Source: Haplosporangium gracile
Taxonomy: Eukaryota > Mortierellomycota > Mortierellomycetes > Mortierellales > Mortierellaceae
NCBI GenBank assembly: GCA_015499985.1
Contig: JAAAUF010000412.1
Location: 1 to 35,190 of the forward strand
Direction: 5' to 3'
DNA length: 35,190 nucleotides
A model generated the notes under the pieces. The model made no database searches, was not told the DNA's origin, and saw nothing but the letters and a program-made list of their open reading frames with translations. A program made the position numbers and the translations under genes. Each line of letters opens with the position of its first letter. Positions within the stretch are counted from its first letter, which is position 1. Positions 8,378 to 19,259 of the stretch are shown here, in pieces.

Positions 8378-10464
8378 ATGATCACCTCCTCATCGTACAA
8401 CTCCCTCAACAACTCAACGTTGTCAAATGTGCAACCCCTCGGATTCTGGGGACACCCTACCTCCTCAGGTAAGGACTTGGCAATAAGGAAAAAACGAAAG
8501 TCGTACCAGTGTTTCCCTTTTTTGTTCGTTTACAAACAAAAGCCTGCGCCCAATCGACTTTTGCTAAGGAAGGGTTTTTATTGACCGACTCTTACTTTTT
8601 CATTGACTAACTCTTACCTTTTCGTCTTCCTCCCTCCCTACTCTTGGTTGTTGATAGTCGGTAAGTTGTGATATATGGCTATTTCTCCTTGTCGCACGAG
8701 GGAGATTGTCTGCCCCAAGCGCGGACCCAAAAACATCACTGTTCGTGCACCCTTTCACCTTTCTTTCTTCTCGGCTTGTGTACTCCTCCGAGAGCCATCC
8801 GCAGCTCCAATTGATATCAATTGCGTTTGTTCAATGCAAGACTTTTCTTTCCTTTCCATCTTATTCCCTCTTCTTTACGAGATTGGTGCCAAGGCACAAA
8901 GCCTTTACCGAATTGACAATTTTTTTTGTCCAAGCCTGTCAACTAAGTCTACTAAGACTTTTACCAACTCCAGTTTCGGGGCTTTTTTTGACATATTTTT
9001 TTTGAGACCGTTCATGTTGCGCAGACATATTTTTTTTTTCTGTCCGTGTGAGAGCAAGTGTGTTGAGAGCGTGGGTGTGTTGCATTGACCAGGGTTTCTA
9101 TTTTTTATGACACCATGCTCACACACCTTGTGTCATTGAGGTTACATTAGTTTTTTTGTTGTCTCGTTTAGTGCATATAGACAGATAGACAGAAAAGACA
9201 TGTGAGTTTGATGCATGTGTCGCAGCAGCACGTTTGGATTTATAGTCACGCTTGGGGGGGGGGGGCATAGGGTGGGCTAAACAAACGGGTGTATGGAATC
9301 ATTGAGAGCATGCGCAGGTCTGGAGAAGAAGAGGGTGAGTTATCGCCACAGGGTCTGCCATACAACAGTAAGAGGACACATAGAAAGAGTCATGCAGCAG
9401 ACTCATCGTCGTCAACAGAGCAGACAATAGGTTGCGTGTCAATCAGCTTCTCAACGACATCATAGTAATCCTCCATCCCTCTTACACCTTATAAACAAAC
9501 TCTTTTTTTGTTACTTTCAGCCCATTCCCTTATTTTTTTGTACTTTCTCCACAACATTAGACCCTTATGACCCTTTTTCTGTCTCTTTCGGACATAATCA
9601 ACAAACGAATCCCCATTATCGATCTTGTGCGTGTATGTGCGTGCACAGTCAGTTACCCATCCTAACAAACTAACACCTTTTCACTCACTTTCGCAATCAA
9701 AAATAGACTGGTGTGAAAGCAACTATGTCAAATCCCACTACGTCGCCGAGTTCTTCAACTCCCTCTCCTCCCTCTCCATGATCCTTGTCGGTCTAGCAGG
9801 CGTCTACCTCCACTCGACCTTCGAGAAACGCTTCCTCCTCGCCTTTGGATCCATCATCGTCGTCGGTATCGGCTCCATCGCCTTCCATGGGACCCTCCTC
9901 TTCCCGCTCCAGATGCTCGACGAGGTCCCCATGGTCTATTGTGTCCTCGTCGTCGTCTACTGTTGCGCCGAGAACAAATCCTATAGGCGCTATGGAGCTT
10001 GGTTTCCCGTTGGATTGACTCTCTATGGTCTCTTGACCACCGTCATCATGCTCTATGCCGGGCCTGAGAACCATCTGTTAGAGTTTATTGTATTCCAGTC
10101 GAGTTTTATCTTCGTCGTCCTCGTCGTCGCCTCGCATATCACGAAGATCTATGCCCGTCTGACGGATCAGTCGATCAAGCGGTTATGGGGTATCACTGTG
10201 GCGACGGGATTGACGGCGTACGCGTACTGGAATATTGACTTCAGGTTGTGTGCTGTCATGCACAACCTGCCCTTTGGACTCTGGAACCCTCAGTTCCATG
10301 CCTGGTGGCATGTCGGTGCCTCGATCTGTTCGTACATGATCTGTCTGTTGATCTGTTATGACCGCGCAGAGAACTTGGACCGCAAGCCAAGAATCGAGTG
10401 GAAGGGTGGGATGCTCCCTTATGTTATTGTCGACAAGATGAACACCAAGATCAAGTTGTGCTAA
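8378..10464 (+). CDS. alkaline ceramidase (ACER3/YPC1/YDC1 family)
   Basis: Integral membrane amidase of ER/Golgi that splits ceramides or phytoceramides into sphingoid base and fatty acid. Proposed exons: 8378-8468, a 3-nt exon 8658-8660, and 9707-10464, giving 852 nt and 283 aa. Exon 1 ends GFWGHPTSS; the last exon starts DWCESNY. With the micro-exon the join reads TSSVDWCE, matching the spacing of human ACER3 (TSTLDWCE). Calcium-site residues are present: Asp32, Trp33, Glu35, Asn37 and Glu46. Zinc/catalytic residues: Ser88 and His92 (SIAFHG), Asp103 (LDEVPM), and the two His of QFHAWWH near residues 225-235. Seven hydrophobic segments fit the family fold. Start chosen: first ATG of exon 1, in context CAAAAAATG. 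Skipping the micro-exon also keeps frame but drops one conserved residue. It ends 56 bp from the convergent neighbour's stop. Confidence 0.93.
8658..8660 (+). other. predicted 3-nt micro-exon (TCG) of the ceramidase gene
   Basis: TCG is bracketed by a good acceptor (polypyrimidine stretch, then GATAG) and a perfect GTAAGT donor. A CTAAC branch-point motif lies about 50 nt upstream (GACTAAC near 8605). Joined in phase 1 it supplies a Val codon between Ser30 and Asp32, where homologues have Ile or Leu. The downstream intron (8661-9706) also has CTAAC close to its acceptor. Confidence 0.6.
9254..9265. repeat. G12 homopolymer in the ceramidase intron
   Basis: Twelve consecutive G on plus, inside the long second ceramidase intron. 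Such tracts are prone to length error in assemblies. Confidence 0.85.
9390..9476 (-). CDS. 28-codon antisense small ORF inside the ceramidase intron (uncertain)
   Basis: ATG at 9476, TGA at 9390-9392, with an in-frame stop a few codons upstream. The product starts MEDYYDVVEKLIDTQPIVCS and ends in an acidic DDDE stretch. Its composition looks protein-like rather than repeat-derived, unlike other short frames around it. It could be a terminal exon of an unannotated transcript, a small peptide, or chance. No family recognised. Confidence 0.2.
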   Translation of the reverse strand: MEDYYDVVEKLIDTQPIVCSVDDDESAA

Positions 10465-10481
10465 CTATTGGGCGTCAGAAA

Positions 10482-10487
10482 AATAAA
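10482..10487 (+). promoter_or_regulatory. AATAAA polyadenylation hexamer of the ceramidase gene
   Basis: AATAAA 18 nt after the ceramidase stop codon, within the 56-bp gap before the convergent gene's stop. Its position is closer to the stop than usual but suits the tight convergent arrangement. Confidence 0.45.
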
Positions 10488-10520
10488 CATTTCATTATAT
10501 TATACAATTTGTGTGAAAAG

Positions 10521-12491
10521 TTATTGAGGAGCGCTAGTAGTTGTAGTTGTAGTAGTAGTCCTGACAACATTCATCTCCTGAGCGTTCAAAGGAGAACCCG
10601 AGGCTCTAGAAGGCGATCGTGTCACAACCGAAGAAACTGTAGACGACGAAGTAACAGTCGTTGTCACTGACAAATCCCCTCCAGAAGCACTGCTCCGATG
10701 GTGGTGGCTGACTTCCCGAGTGCTGTTGGACCGACTGCTGCTCGATTTGCTGCCATTGCTCCGATGATGGCGTTCATGGCGCTCCTGTCGCTCGTGTCGT
10801 TCATGGTAATGATGGTGATGTCCAGTAAACTTTGTGGTCGAAAGCGTCAACGATGACGACGACTCTGGATGGTCTCCACTCGAATGATCCGTCATCTCGA
10901 CCTCTTGATCCAACTCCTCCAGCTGTCCCAGCACAAGACCTACGAGATGATCTTGGCGCTCAACATCCCAGCTGGCTCTCTCCAACTCGAAACGGCTCTT
11001 GCGACGAGCCTCCATCAGTCGATCCTCGTCCTGTCGCAACTTTTTGGACTCTTCCCGATACCTCTGCACCTCCAGCTCGATCTCTGGCGCCCATGAAAGT
11101 TTGGTGACATCGACCACTGCACTCATGATCTGCTGCTGCTGCTGTTGGAGGAGCTGATGTGAAGTTGGTTGTGTTGGGAGTCCAACTGAGCCGGGACCAG
11201 AGTTGACGGGACCATTTTGGTTGCTGTTGTTATTGTTACTGTTGCTATTGTTGCTGTTGCTGGTATTGTTGTTGTAGGATGAAGGTGGGGCCTGATGGGG
11301 AGTACTTAATACTGGCTTGTAAGAACTAGAGTTGTAGCTGTGGTTTGCAGGTCCATTAGGCAGGTTGGCGGAAGGATGTGCTGGAAGGGACGATGCTGGA
11401 GCCATGGGCATGAGTGGTCCAGAAGAATGCCGGCTCTGGTAGAGTCCTCCTGGAGCGCCACTTCCGCTCCTACCCATGTTAGACGACTCGCGCTCTCGTT
11501 CTCTTTCTCTCTCACGTTCTCTGTCTCGATCCCTTTCGCGCTCTCGGATTTCTCTCTCACGCTCACGTTCGCGTTCGCGTTCCCTGTCCCGCTCGCGCTG
11601 TTCGCGTTCCCGTTCACGGTCTCTGTCGCGCTCCCTGTCTCGATCTCTTTCCCGCTCCCGATCCCGTTCTCTTTCTCTGTCTCTTTCTCGTTCTCTCTCC
11701 CTGTCACGGTCCCGATCCCGTTCACGGTGGTCGATTTCATACTCTGGGATCTGGCCAGGTTCTGGACCTGGTGAAAAGTTCCTGGGAGCCACCGAGGGTC
11801 GATCCGACGACTGCGCCGCAGGTCCGTCCTTCCTTGAAGAGTCCAACGATGGGGATGCGATTCTAGATGCTGCTGACGACCGACATGACGCTGAGCTCGA
11901 TGACGACGGTGGTGGCGGCAGTTGGTGTGCAATAGGTCGTCGGGCAGGTGGAGGTGGTGGGTGTGCGTGGGGAAGTCGAAGCTGATTATGAGGCGAAGGA
12001 GACTGATAGGAAGACGACGAGCCATAGTGCAAGGGAGGGTGTCGACTGGGTGGAACGCCGTGGCCCATATGTCCGGGTGAGTTTGCGCTTCCGTGTCTAG
12101 ACCTTGGTGGCGGCGGCGATGGACGATAAGGATGGTAGGGCTCGTTGCTGCCTCCTCTGGAATAATAGTCTCGCTCGTTTCGGTAATAAGGGTGATGCTC
12201 TCTTGATGAGTAGTAGGATGAGGGCATCTGGGGTGGCGAACGATGAGAACTGCTGCCGCGGTAGTGTCCGTCGAGATGGTAGGATGAGCCGCCTGGGGAT
12301 CGAGATCGGGCTCGAGTCCCTCCTCCTCCTCCACTGCTTGATGCATTGTTGGCGTTGTTTGGGTTGTTGCTGGATCCTCCTCCTCCGCCTGCGCCACTTG
12401 AGCCTGATGCTGTGGGTGGGCCGCTGTAGCGCTCTGTTGAAGATCCACGACGGTGTTCTCCTGATGACCGTGAATAGGAGTGTCGATCCAT
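10521..12491 (-). CDS. hypothetical low-complexity protein with RE/RD repeat and a helical core
   Basis: Single-exon 656-aa frame, not recognised as a named family. The start is the ATG at 12489-12491 (MDRHSYSRSSGEHRRGSS). Residues 1-255 are Ser/Pro/His/Gly/Arg-rich and look disordered. About 256-335 is an almost pure RE/RD dipeptide repeat. About 405-455 is Asn/Ser-rich, then polyQ. Residues 456-533 are the only ordered-looking part: SAVVDVTKLSWAPEIELEVQ, continuing as a charged, probably coiled helix with ERASWDVERQDHLVGLVLG. The tail is His/Ser/Thr-rich, with HERHERQERHERHH and a run of Thr. RE/RD repeats are common in nuclear RNA-processing and chromatin factors, so a nuclear role is a guess. 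The gene is convergent with the ceramidase gene and head-to-head with the TBC gene. The other strand is also open across the repeat, because it encodes RS-type repeats. Confidence 0.8.
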   Translation of the reverse strand: MDRHSYSRSSGEHRRGSSTERYSGPPTASGSSGAGGGGGSSNNPNNANNASSSGGGGGTRARSRSPGGSSYHLDGHYRGSSSHRSPPQMPSSYYSSREHHPYYRNERDYYSRGGSNEPYHPYRPSPPPPRSRHGSANSPGHMGHGVPPSRHPPLHYGSSSSYQSPSPHNQLRLPHAHPPPPPARRPIAHQLPPPPSSSSSASCRSSAASRIASPSLDSSRKDGPAAQSSDRPSVAPRNFSPGPEPGQIPEYEIDHRERDRDRDRERERERDRERERDRERERDRDRERDRDREREREQRERDREREREREREREIRERERDRDRERERERERERESSNMGRSGSGAPGGLYQSRHSSGPLMPMAPASSLPAHPSANLPNGPANHSYNSSSYKPVLSTPHQAPPSSYNNNTSNSNNSNSNNNNSNQNGPVNSGPGSVGLPTQPTSHQLLQQQQQQIMSAVVDVTKLSWAPEIELEVQRYREESKKLRQDEDRLMEARRKSRFELERASWDVERQDHLVGLVLGQLEELDQEVEMTDHSSGDHPESSSSLTLSTTKFTGHHHHYHERHERQERHERHHRSNGSKSSSSRSNSTREVSHHHRSSASGGDLSVTTTVTSSSTVSSVVTRSPSRASGSPLNAQEMNVVRTTTTTTTTSAPQ

Positions 12492-14051
12492 GGAGGGCTC
12501 CTTCTGCAGTAGTGGGTGTGCTCGTTATTGTGAGATGTCGAAGACAAGGAGATCGACGTTTTTCTTTTATTGAGGTGGTCATTGGCAAGTCTTTGCAAGG
12601 AGCGAAATTTGCAGACCGTGCGATCAAATAATCTTCATGCCTGCTGTGACTGCATCTCTCTTCTGGTTGGTGTGGTCCCTGTGGATCCGCTGAGCCTGCT
12701 TTGCCCTTATGGGTTGTCATGGATGGCTTGCTTCTTTTTTCGTTTGCTCTCACTCGTTGAAATGATATATTACGAACGCAAAGGTGGTGATGTCTGTGTG
12801 GATCACCGGATCTGCCAAGGTAAAATAATGTGCCTTTTTTTTAGTTTATTTTCTTTCAATCGCTGCTGCCAATTATTTCTTCCCGGTAATACTCTACGCT
12901 GCCCTCTTCTCAATGCTTATGTGGCAACGCATACTTTCGGCCAATGGTTAATGGCATGAGTTTACTGAATACTTCCATGTTGTTGAACAAGGGTGCAAAT
13001 GTTCGTCCTTCTTTGTCTGACTGATCACACTTCAAAATTCCAGGCGGTCTCACTTTTCAGGCACAACATTTTTTTTTGTTTTTTATGACAGCAGAGAGGA
13101 AAAAATAAGTGCCACGCGAGAGTAGAGATTACATTGGAGGAAAGAAGCAAACATGCAAGCATTGCGCAACATGGCAAGCTGGGAAGGAGAAGACTGCAAA
13201 GAGAGGAGTTGGTCTCCATGTCTCTTTTGCACCATGGGTCCTAGGGAAGTAATCCGTTCGTTTGTCGTCTTTTTTATTTTTACCTTTTTTCCCGTTGCAC
13301 TAGTTGCTCGTTGACATAGACTGCATTCTTACCACACAGTCAGGAATAAAAAATAGAAAAGAAAAAAACGTGCTTTTTTTGTACAAAAGTTCAGGTACCT
13401 CTCCCGTCAGACCGCCAGACCGACCGTTGCAAACAAAAGGGACAAAGAGGGACAATGGGACACAGACATGCACGATCAGGACGGGGAACCCTCCTTCAAG
13501 GTGCAACAAAGAGACCATCTAAGGGTCAACCCTCATCCATTCGAACTTTAAAAAAATTGAGAGAGTGACTCTTGTCTACAGTACAGTGCATGCTCTCTTT
13601 CGCTCCACTCTAACTCCCATCCCACATCCACCTTCCAACATGTGTCCACCCTTGTCTCTCTTGTTTATTCTCCTGTTGAGTTGAAAAAAAAAAAATAAGC
13701 TCAGCTCAGGCAATGTTTTTTCTTTCTTTCTTCTACCCATTGCACACACACTTATCTCAGTCTTCTCTCTTCTCCTTCCTCCCCCTCTTTCGTCTCTCTT
13801 CTCCCTCCATTTCCTCCTTTTCCTTTTCCTTTCCTTTCCTTTTCCTACTTCCCCCTGTCCCACCTTACCCTGCTTCCCTCTCTTTCTTCTTTGCTCTTTT
13901 ATTCCTTACCTTCCTTCTTCCTCTTCCCTTTCCTTCCTTTACCCTCTTTGTACCCTTTACCCTTTTACCTTTCTTCTTCTTGTCCTCCGTTTCCTCCCTC
14001 CTCCTCCTCTCCTTTTTGTAACGATATATATATACTCAACCATCGGTGGAC
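12492..14051. promoter_or_regulatory. divergent intergenic region between the RE/RD gene and the TBC gene
   Basis: About 1.56 kb between two head-to-head starts. From 13713 to 14015 the plus strand is an almost unbroken polypyrimidine tract (CT, CCTT and TTCC units) ending at TATATATATA (14025-14034), just before the TBC start. It probably includes the TBC 5' UTR. The left part should hold the promoter of the minus-strand gene, but no core motif stands out. Open frames in the CT tract are compositional. Confidence 0.55.
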
Positions 14052-17000
14052 ATGGATACCCTGACCCAAGACGAACAATCTCTCCCTTCTCCCGCCCCCT
14101 CCCCTTCCTCCGCCATAGCCGCCACCACCAAGGCCTCCCTCCCCTCCACCTCCTGTAAGTGCTTTCTCTTTGTCTTCTTAACCGATGTCCGAGTCATCAC
14201 GAACAAACAAGCAATGCAAAGGCAAGATGAGCCAACAAAAAAAGGAGTGTCAGTGCTGTGGATATTCACATAACAAAGCGCAGTGTCTGCCTTGTACGGT
14301 TACATCGTGGCACCATCCTCCCACAACAGCAACATTGTTAAAACACAAGCACCGTTTTCTGTATGATGTCGCACTATTGGCTCAACTCTCATTTCCCTCC
14401 CTCAACTTTCCCACACACGTACCATCACTCATCACTCTGAGTCCACCATCGTCAGCATGAGACTTTCAGTAACTATGTATGAGTGTGTGATCCGATTCTC
14501 TGGATTGGACAAGAATGGAATCAACCCATAGACAAAAGGTTGACAGAGAAACAGAGTCGGCTTTTATCCTCGTGGTTCAAGCTCATAATAAGGCTGCAGT
14601 CTCCTCCCCTTTTGATAATGCCTTTCTTTTCTCGCTACGATCTATTGACCACATATTCCATGCCATGGCAATTGGGACCCCATTAAATGGGCCATACGAA
14701 GCATATCATACATACACACACTCACAAAATCGACTGCATGCTCCATACCCATACCATGCCCACATACAACCATATCGCCAAGCGTTTTATTCTTCGCTAA
14801 TAATCGATGTCAATATCAAAGGCATTGAATATCAATGAACAATCGATACTGGTGCGTGTATCGAAGTAGCACGGTACTACTCTTTCTTTACTTTCTTTTT
14901 TCCCATTATTATTGTGCTCTCATTTCGTGTGTCAGGCGGTGGTGACCCAGTCCAAGCAGCAATGCCTCTCTTTCTTCTCCCTTCGCTCACTTTCTTACTT
15001 TTCCCTTTCCCTTTTCCTTTCCCTTCTCGCTCTCTCTTTATTTTTCAATACTTTCATAATTGGTTGATCAGCTTCGCCATCATCTTTTTCTTACTTCTTC
15101 ATCATCTGTCTCTTCAAACAAACTGTTCCTTCCACCCTCTCCTCCTATCACCGACTGCTCCCTTATCATTTGCTTCACCCATACCCCATTACCATATACC
15201 CTCTTCCCTCTCCTCTCTTCTGCTGTGTGCAGTTTACCCTATGAACAAAAGATAAAAAAAAAGCCCAAACGCGTCCAGCCACTCTTGTTCTACTGAAACA
15301 TCAACGACCCAAGGTACCCAAGCCATGCTCTCTCCCATCCCAGGAAGAGAGTGGGAGAGGCAGAAGAGTGGACGGAGTTGAGTTGAGTTGGGTTCAACTG
15401 GCTTGCCTGGTTGCTGGGTTATTTTTTTTTGAGTTCAAAAAATTGGATCCCTTCCGCCTATCCTCTCATGCTGTTCCTCCCTTTTGCTATTCTTCCCCTT
15501 TGTCCCTTTTTTCCCTTCCTTCCTTTCCTTCCCTCCCTTTCCCGCGGGGCCGTGTCGTTCGTTATATCCGTTGGCTTTGCCTGGGAGTTTTACTCCGTCA
15601 GCTGACCCAAAGTAGCGATCCAGAAAGAGAGAGTGCTAGCCATATAATACCAATGGTTGGTCAAAGTAAAAAAAAAGAGAGAGCAAGACACAGAAGACAG
15701 ACAGACAGAGAGAGACAGAAAAAGAGAGAAAGGGCAACGAAGGAGACAGGGCAAGATGGCTTTAGGAAAAACAAGCTTGCCAAGGGGGCAAAGGGCACAA
15801 CAGGAGGGGACAGATGGTGCATTCAAGGGCAAAGGGCAAAGGGCAGAGGGCCACCTTTCTTTTCTTGAAAGGGGGCATCTTGCCCTTCCTTCCTTAACGC
15901 ACATGGCATATATTTTAGAACTGCCGTTCATACCTTTCTCTTCTCTTCATCATTTATCCCTTATCCTTTATTCTCTCCTTCATCAGTTGACATTTCTCGT
16001 TTATTTCTCTCTTTAAAAACAAATAATAGACCTTCAAAAGACATCCGCCGAAGAGGAGGACCACGTTGCCTCGTTTAAAAGAATGCTCGACGATATCCTC
16101 GACAACGCCTCGTCCGAATCTCTCACACATGGATTGGAGTCCAGCCTCAATAGCAGGATCGGAGGCGGCTCCTCTTCCTTCCTCTCCTCCCATTCCGCTG
16201 CCGCTAGCAGAGCTCGACTGAACAGCAACACCACCCTGGGCTTCTTGCTCCCCCAGCCCAAAGGTCACTTTTCCAAGATCAAGGGCGCACACGCACGGCC
16301 AGACCTTTCCGCCGATAATGCCGTCGACATTGAACTTCTTCATAAGCTGGAGGAGCAGAACAGCCTATTGCCACCACAGGTATTTGCTCGTCAATTACAC
16401 ACCGGCCCCCATCGATTATTATTTGTGCCAAATACCATTTTTTTTTCTCGCCCCTGTATGCGGCAGTAATTGGCATAAGGTGGCAATGAAGGTTTTTTAA
16501 TCCTATCACGACACTAACACCCGTGCGCCTTTGTTGTTCATTGACGTTTGTTCTATTCATAGGATTCGACTTCATTTTTGCTTGCACGTCTCGAGCGACA
16601 AAACGGCCTCTTGGACACTGATCCAAAGTCAGTTTGTATCGAATCCAACATCCTTAAGGGCAACCTCAACACCCTGCATCGCCTCATTGCCGATTCAACC
16701 ACACTCAATAGCCCCAACTCAGAGACTGTCGACCCCATGTCCTCACTGGCCTCAGTGTTGGAGCCCCAGGCGGGAGACGAGGAAATCGACTGGGAGTTCT
16801 GGGGAATGCTCGTCCAGGATTACAGCGCCGTGGCAAGCAAATTGCCCCATCTACTCTCTGCCAGAGTGCGTCAGGGCCTTCCCTCAAAATTGCGTGGTTT
16901 GATCTGGCAGTCCATGTCCCAAGCGTCTTCGACCTATCTCGAGACCATGTATACCCAGCTCCTCAAGGAGCATTCGCCCTACGAGCGCATCATCCAGCGT

Positions 17001-19259
17001 GACCTCGCCAGGACATTCCCCCAGGTCGACATGTTCAAGGAAGAAGGTGGCAAAGGACAAGAGATGCTCTTCAACATCCTCAAGGCATACTCTCTCTACG
17101 ATCCCCATGTCGGTTACTGCCAAGGTCTCGGATTCTTGGTCGGACCACTTCTCATGAACGTAAGTGACCTTGCTCTTTCTTGATAATCCTCTCTTCCATT
17201 TCACCTTTACTATGGATAGTAATCACTAAGCGACTGCTAACGTAACGCTTTTCCCACACCACACTCAACGGACATACTTTTTTTTAAAAATTTAACTACA
17301 TAGATGGACGAAAAGGAGGCGTTTTGTGTCTTTGTCCGCCTGATGGAGACCTATGATATGCGAACCATGTTTACGTTGAACATGGAGGGTCTTCAATTGC
17401 GCCTTTACCAGTTCTCAGCTCTGCTGTCGGAGCATCTGCCCATGTTGCATGCTCATCTCGCGTTCCACTCAATCCAGGCTGCCATGTACGCATCCCAGTG
17501 GTTCCTCTCTTTGTTCGCTTACACATACCCCCTGCCATTGGTTCTCCGCGTCTATGATGTCGTCTTTACCGAAGGTGCCCCCGAGACCATTATGCGTGTC
17601 GCCGTCGCATTCTTGAAGAAGAACGAGGAGAGGCTGATGCAATTGCAGGAGTTTGAGGACCTGCTCGAGGTTTTGTCGTCCAAGCTCTATGATGCCTACG
17701 AGGACAATGCAGGAAGCGTGATCAAGGATGCCATGGCTCTCTCTTCCGAGATTTCCAAGGACAAGCTGGATGCGCTCGCCATGGCCTACTTGGCCGAGTT
17801 GGAGGATCAGCAGAAGCGCGCGGGTGAGGTGACTAGCAAGCGCTTTAAGGATCGCTTCGGTTCATCCAAGGCCAAGACAGAGGAGGCCAAGACCGCACCT
17901 GCCACCCCCAAGCCCAAGACTACCCCTCCATTGAAGCGCGGTGGCAGCCGTCTTTCGATCGCAGCCTCGTTCGGATCTTCAGCTAGCCTCGCTGGCTTGA
18001 ACGATGGAGAAGACGACGAGTCCGTGGAGACCTCAAGCATCACCAGATCGAGCAGTACTGATGCCATGCTGATGGAGCAGATTCAGGATTTGGCCAAGGC
18101 TCTGTCAACACTCCAGAGGGATCATGTCGATGTAACGGAGGCGCTTGTCGTTGTCAAAATGGAGAAGATGCAGTTTATGGAGGAGACCGAGAACCTTCGC
18201 AAGAAAATCACCGACATGGAGCGTCAACAGAACCGTGCTTCGATGATGAGCGCCGTTTCCCCTTCGATGATGAGCCAGAGCGACGCTGCTTCCTCCATGG
18301 CCATGTCCACCCACTCACGGGATGAGGATCTGGAGGAGGGCTCGGATACCAAGGCTTCTTCGATTGCTTCCTCGACCAACGGTCAGGATGAGCTTGCTCA
18401 GCGCCTCTCTGTTGTTGAGCGCGAGCTTGCTCATGTCACTGGTGAGCTCGTTCATGCCAAGGTCTCTGCAATGGAGGCAATGAACGAGGTCGAGTCTCTA
18501 CGCCAAAAGAACCACAACTTGGAGAAGGTTCTGATGGATTCCAAGGAGGCGGTCATGATGCTCCAGGAACAGCAGGTGGTCCTCCAGTCCACCAAGATGG
18601 CCATGGCTATGGAGATGGACGGTTTGCGCCACGAGCGGGATACCTTTGAGCGAGACATCAACGTGATGCGCCAGCAGTTCGAGGAGACGAAGCGTCTGTG
18701 GTTGGAGGGTCAAGTTGACCGTCATTCCCTGCAGGAGAAGGTCAAGGAGCTGGAGATGAACGCCGCCTTTGCCGCATCTACTAACAGCCTTGGACGAGGT
18801 CGCACTGTCCGCAAGTCCCTTGGAGAGATTGCAATGATGAGTATGATCAACTCGAGGAGCGGTTCGCCCTCGCCCAGAGCCTCGACCCAGATGACAGCCC
18901 TCTCGGAGGACGGTATGCAGATTCTGAACGGCGAGAATACTCGTCGAGGTTCAGGAGATTCGCAGGAGAGTTACAGCCGACATACTTTGCCCCGGGGCAG
19001 TACCGATACCTTGGGCTCGACCCAGTCTGGACGCGAGTCGATGTCGAACTCCAGACCTGCGGCGGTTGTTCGCAAGGGATGGCCAAGTGAGAAGGCAGCG
19101 AGTGCAGGAGTTGTGCCTACATCACCGACGTCGAGTGGATTTGGAACGCGCAAGTTTATGGTGGCGGAGGGCGAGACGAAGCTCAAGCGCAGCCAGTCGA
19201 CGCGCAACAGCATGTTCGGCGGTCTTAGCTTCCGCCGCTCCAATAGCGAGGTGAACTAA
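14052..19259 (+). CDS. TBC-domain Rab GTPase-activating protein (Gyp5/Evi5-like layout)
   Basis: GTPase-activating protein for a Rab/Ypt GTPase in membrane traffic. Exons: 14052-14154, 16030-16379, 16563-17159 and 17304-19259; CDS 3006 nt, 1001 aa. Exon 1 (34 codons, Ser/Pro/Thr-rich) is joined in phase 1 over a 1875-nt intron. That join is the least certain part; the other introns are 183 and 144 nt. The TBC domain spans about residues 254-483: RQGLPSKLRGLIW, then the arginine-finger motif IQRDLARTFP (Arg301), then the glutamine-finger motif YCQGLGFL (Gln338). Both catalytic fingers are present, so it should be active. About 606-660 and 735-840 are predicted coiled coils, with a Ser/Met-rich linker between; the tail is Ser/Arg-rich. 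N-terminal acidic region, TBC and coiled coil resemble yeast Gyp5 and animal EVI5; which Rab it targets cannot be read from sequence. Confidence 0.92.
14155..16029 (+). other. long first intron of the TBC gene (1875 nt)
   Basis: Donor GTAAGTGC, acceptor AATAATAG. It is far longer than other introns here and contains several CT-rich tracts (14960-15020, 15480-15540, 15930-16010). It might hide extra exons, an alternative promoter, or the real transcript start for the later exons. I found no convincing internal exon. Confidence 0.5.

Noticed and set aside
9625..9706. Starting the ceramidase at an unspliced frame that reads SKIDWCE
   Set aside because: The match of Ile before DWCE arises from the intron's own ATAG acceptor. 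Exon 1 at 8378 supplies the conserved GFWGHPTSS, which this start lacks.
11306..12598. A 430-codon minus frame overlapping the RE/RD gene
   Set aside because: It is a shadow frame in the same repeat-rich sequence. The 656-codon frame is longer, starts with ATG and has the helical module.
13713..14021. A 102-codon plus frame ending just before the TBC start
   Set aside because: It is a translated polypyrimidine tract (Phe, Leu, Ser, Pro only), better explained as 5' UTR or promoter.
14046..14048. A start two codons earlier for the TBC protein
   Set aside because: Those bases are GTG; the first ATG is at 14052.
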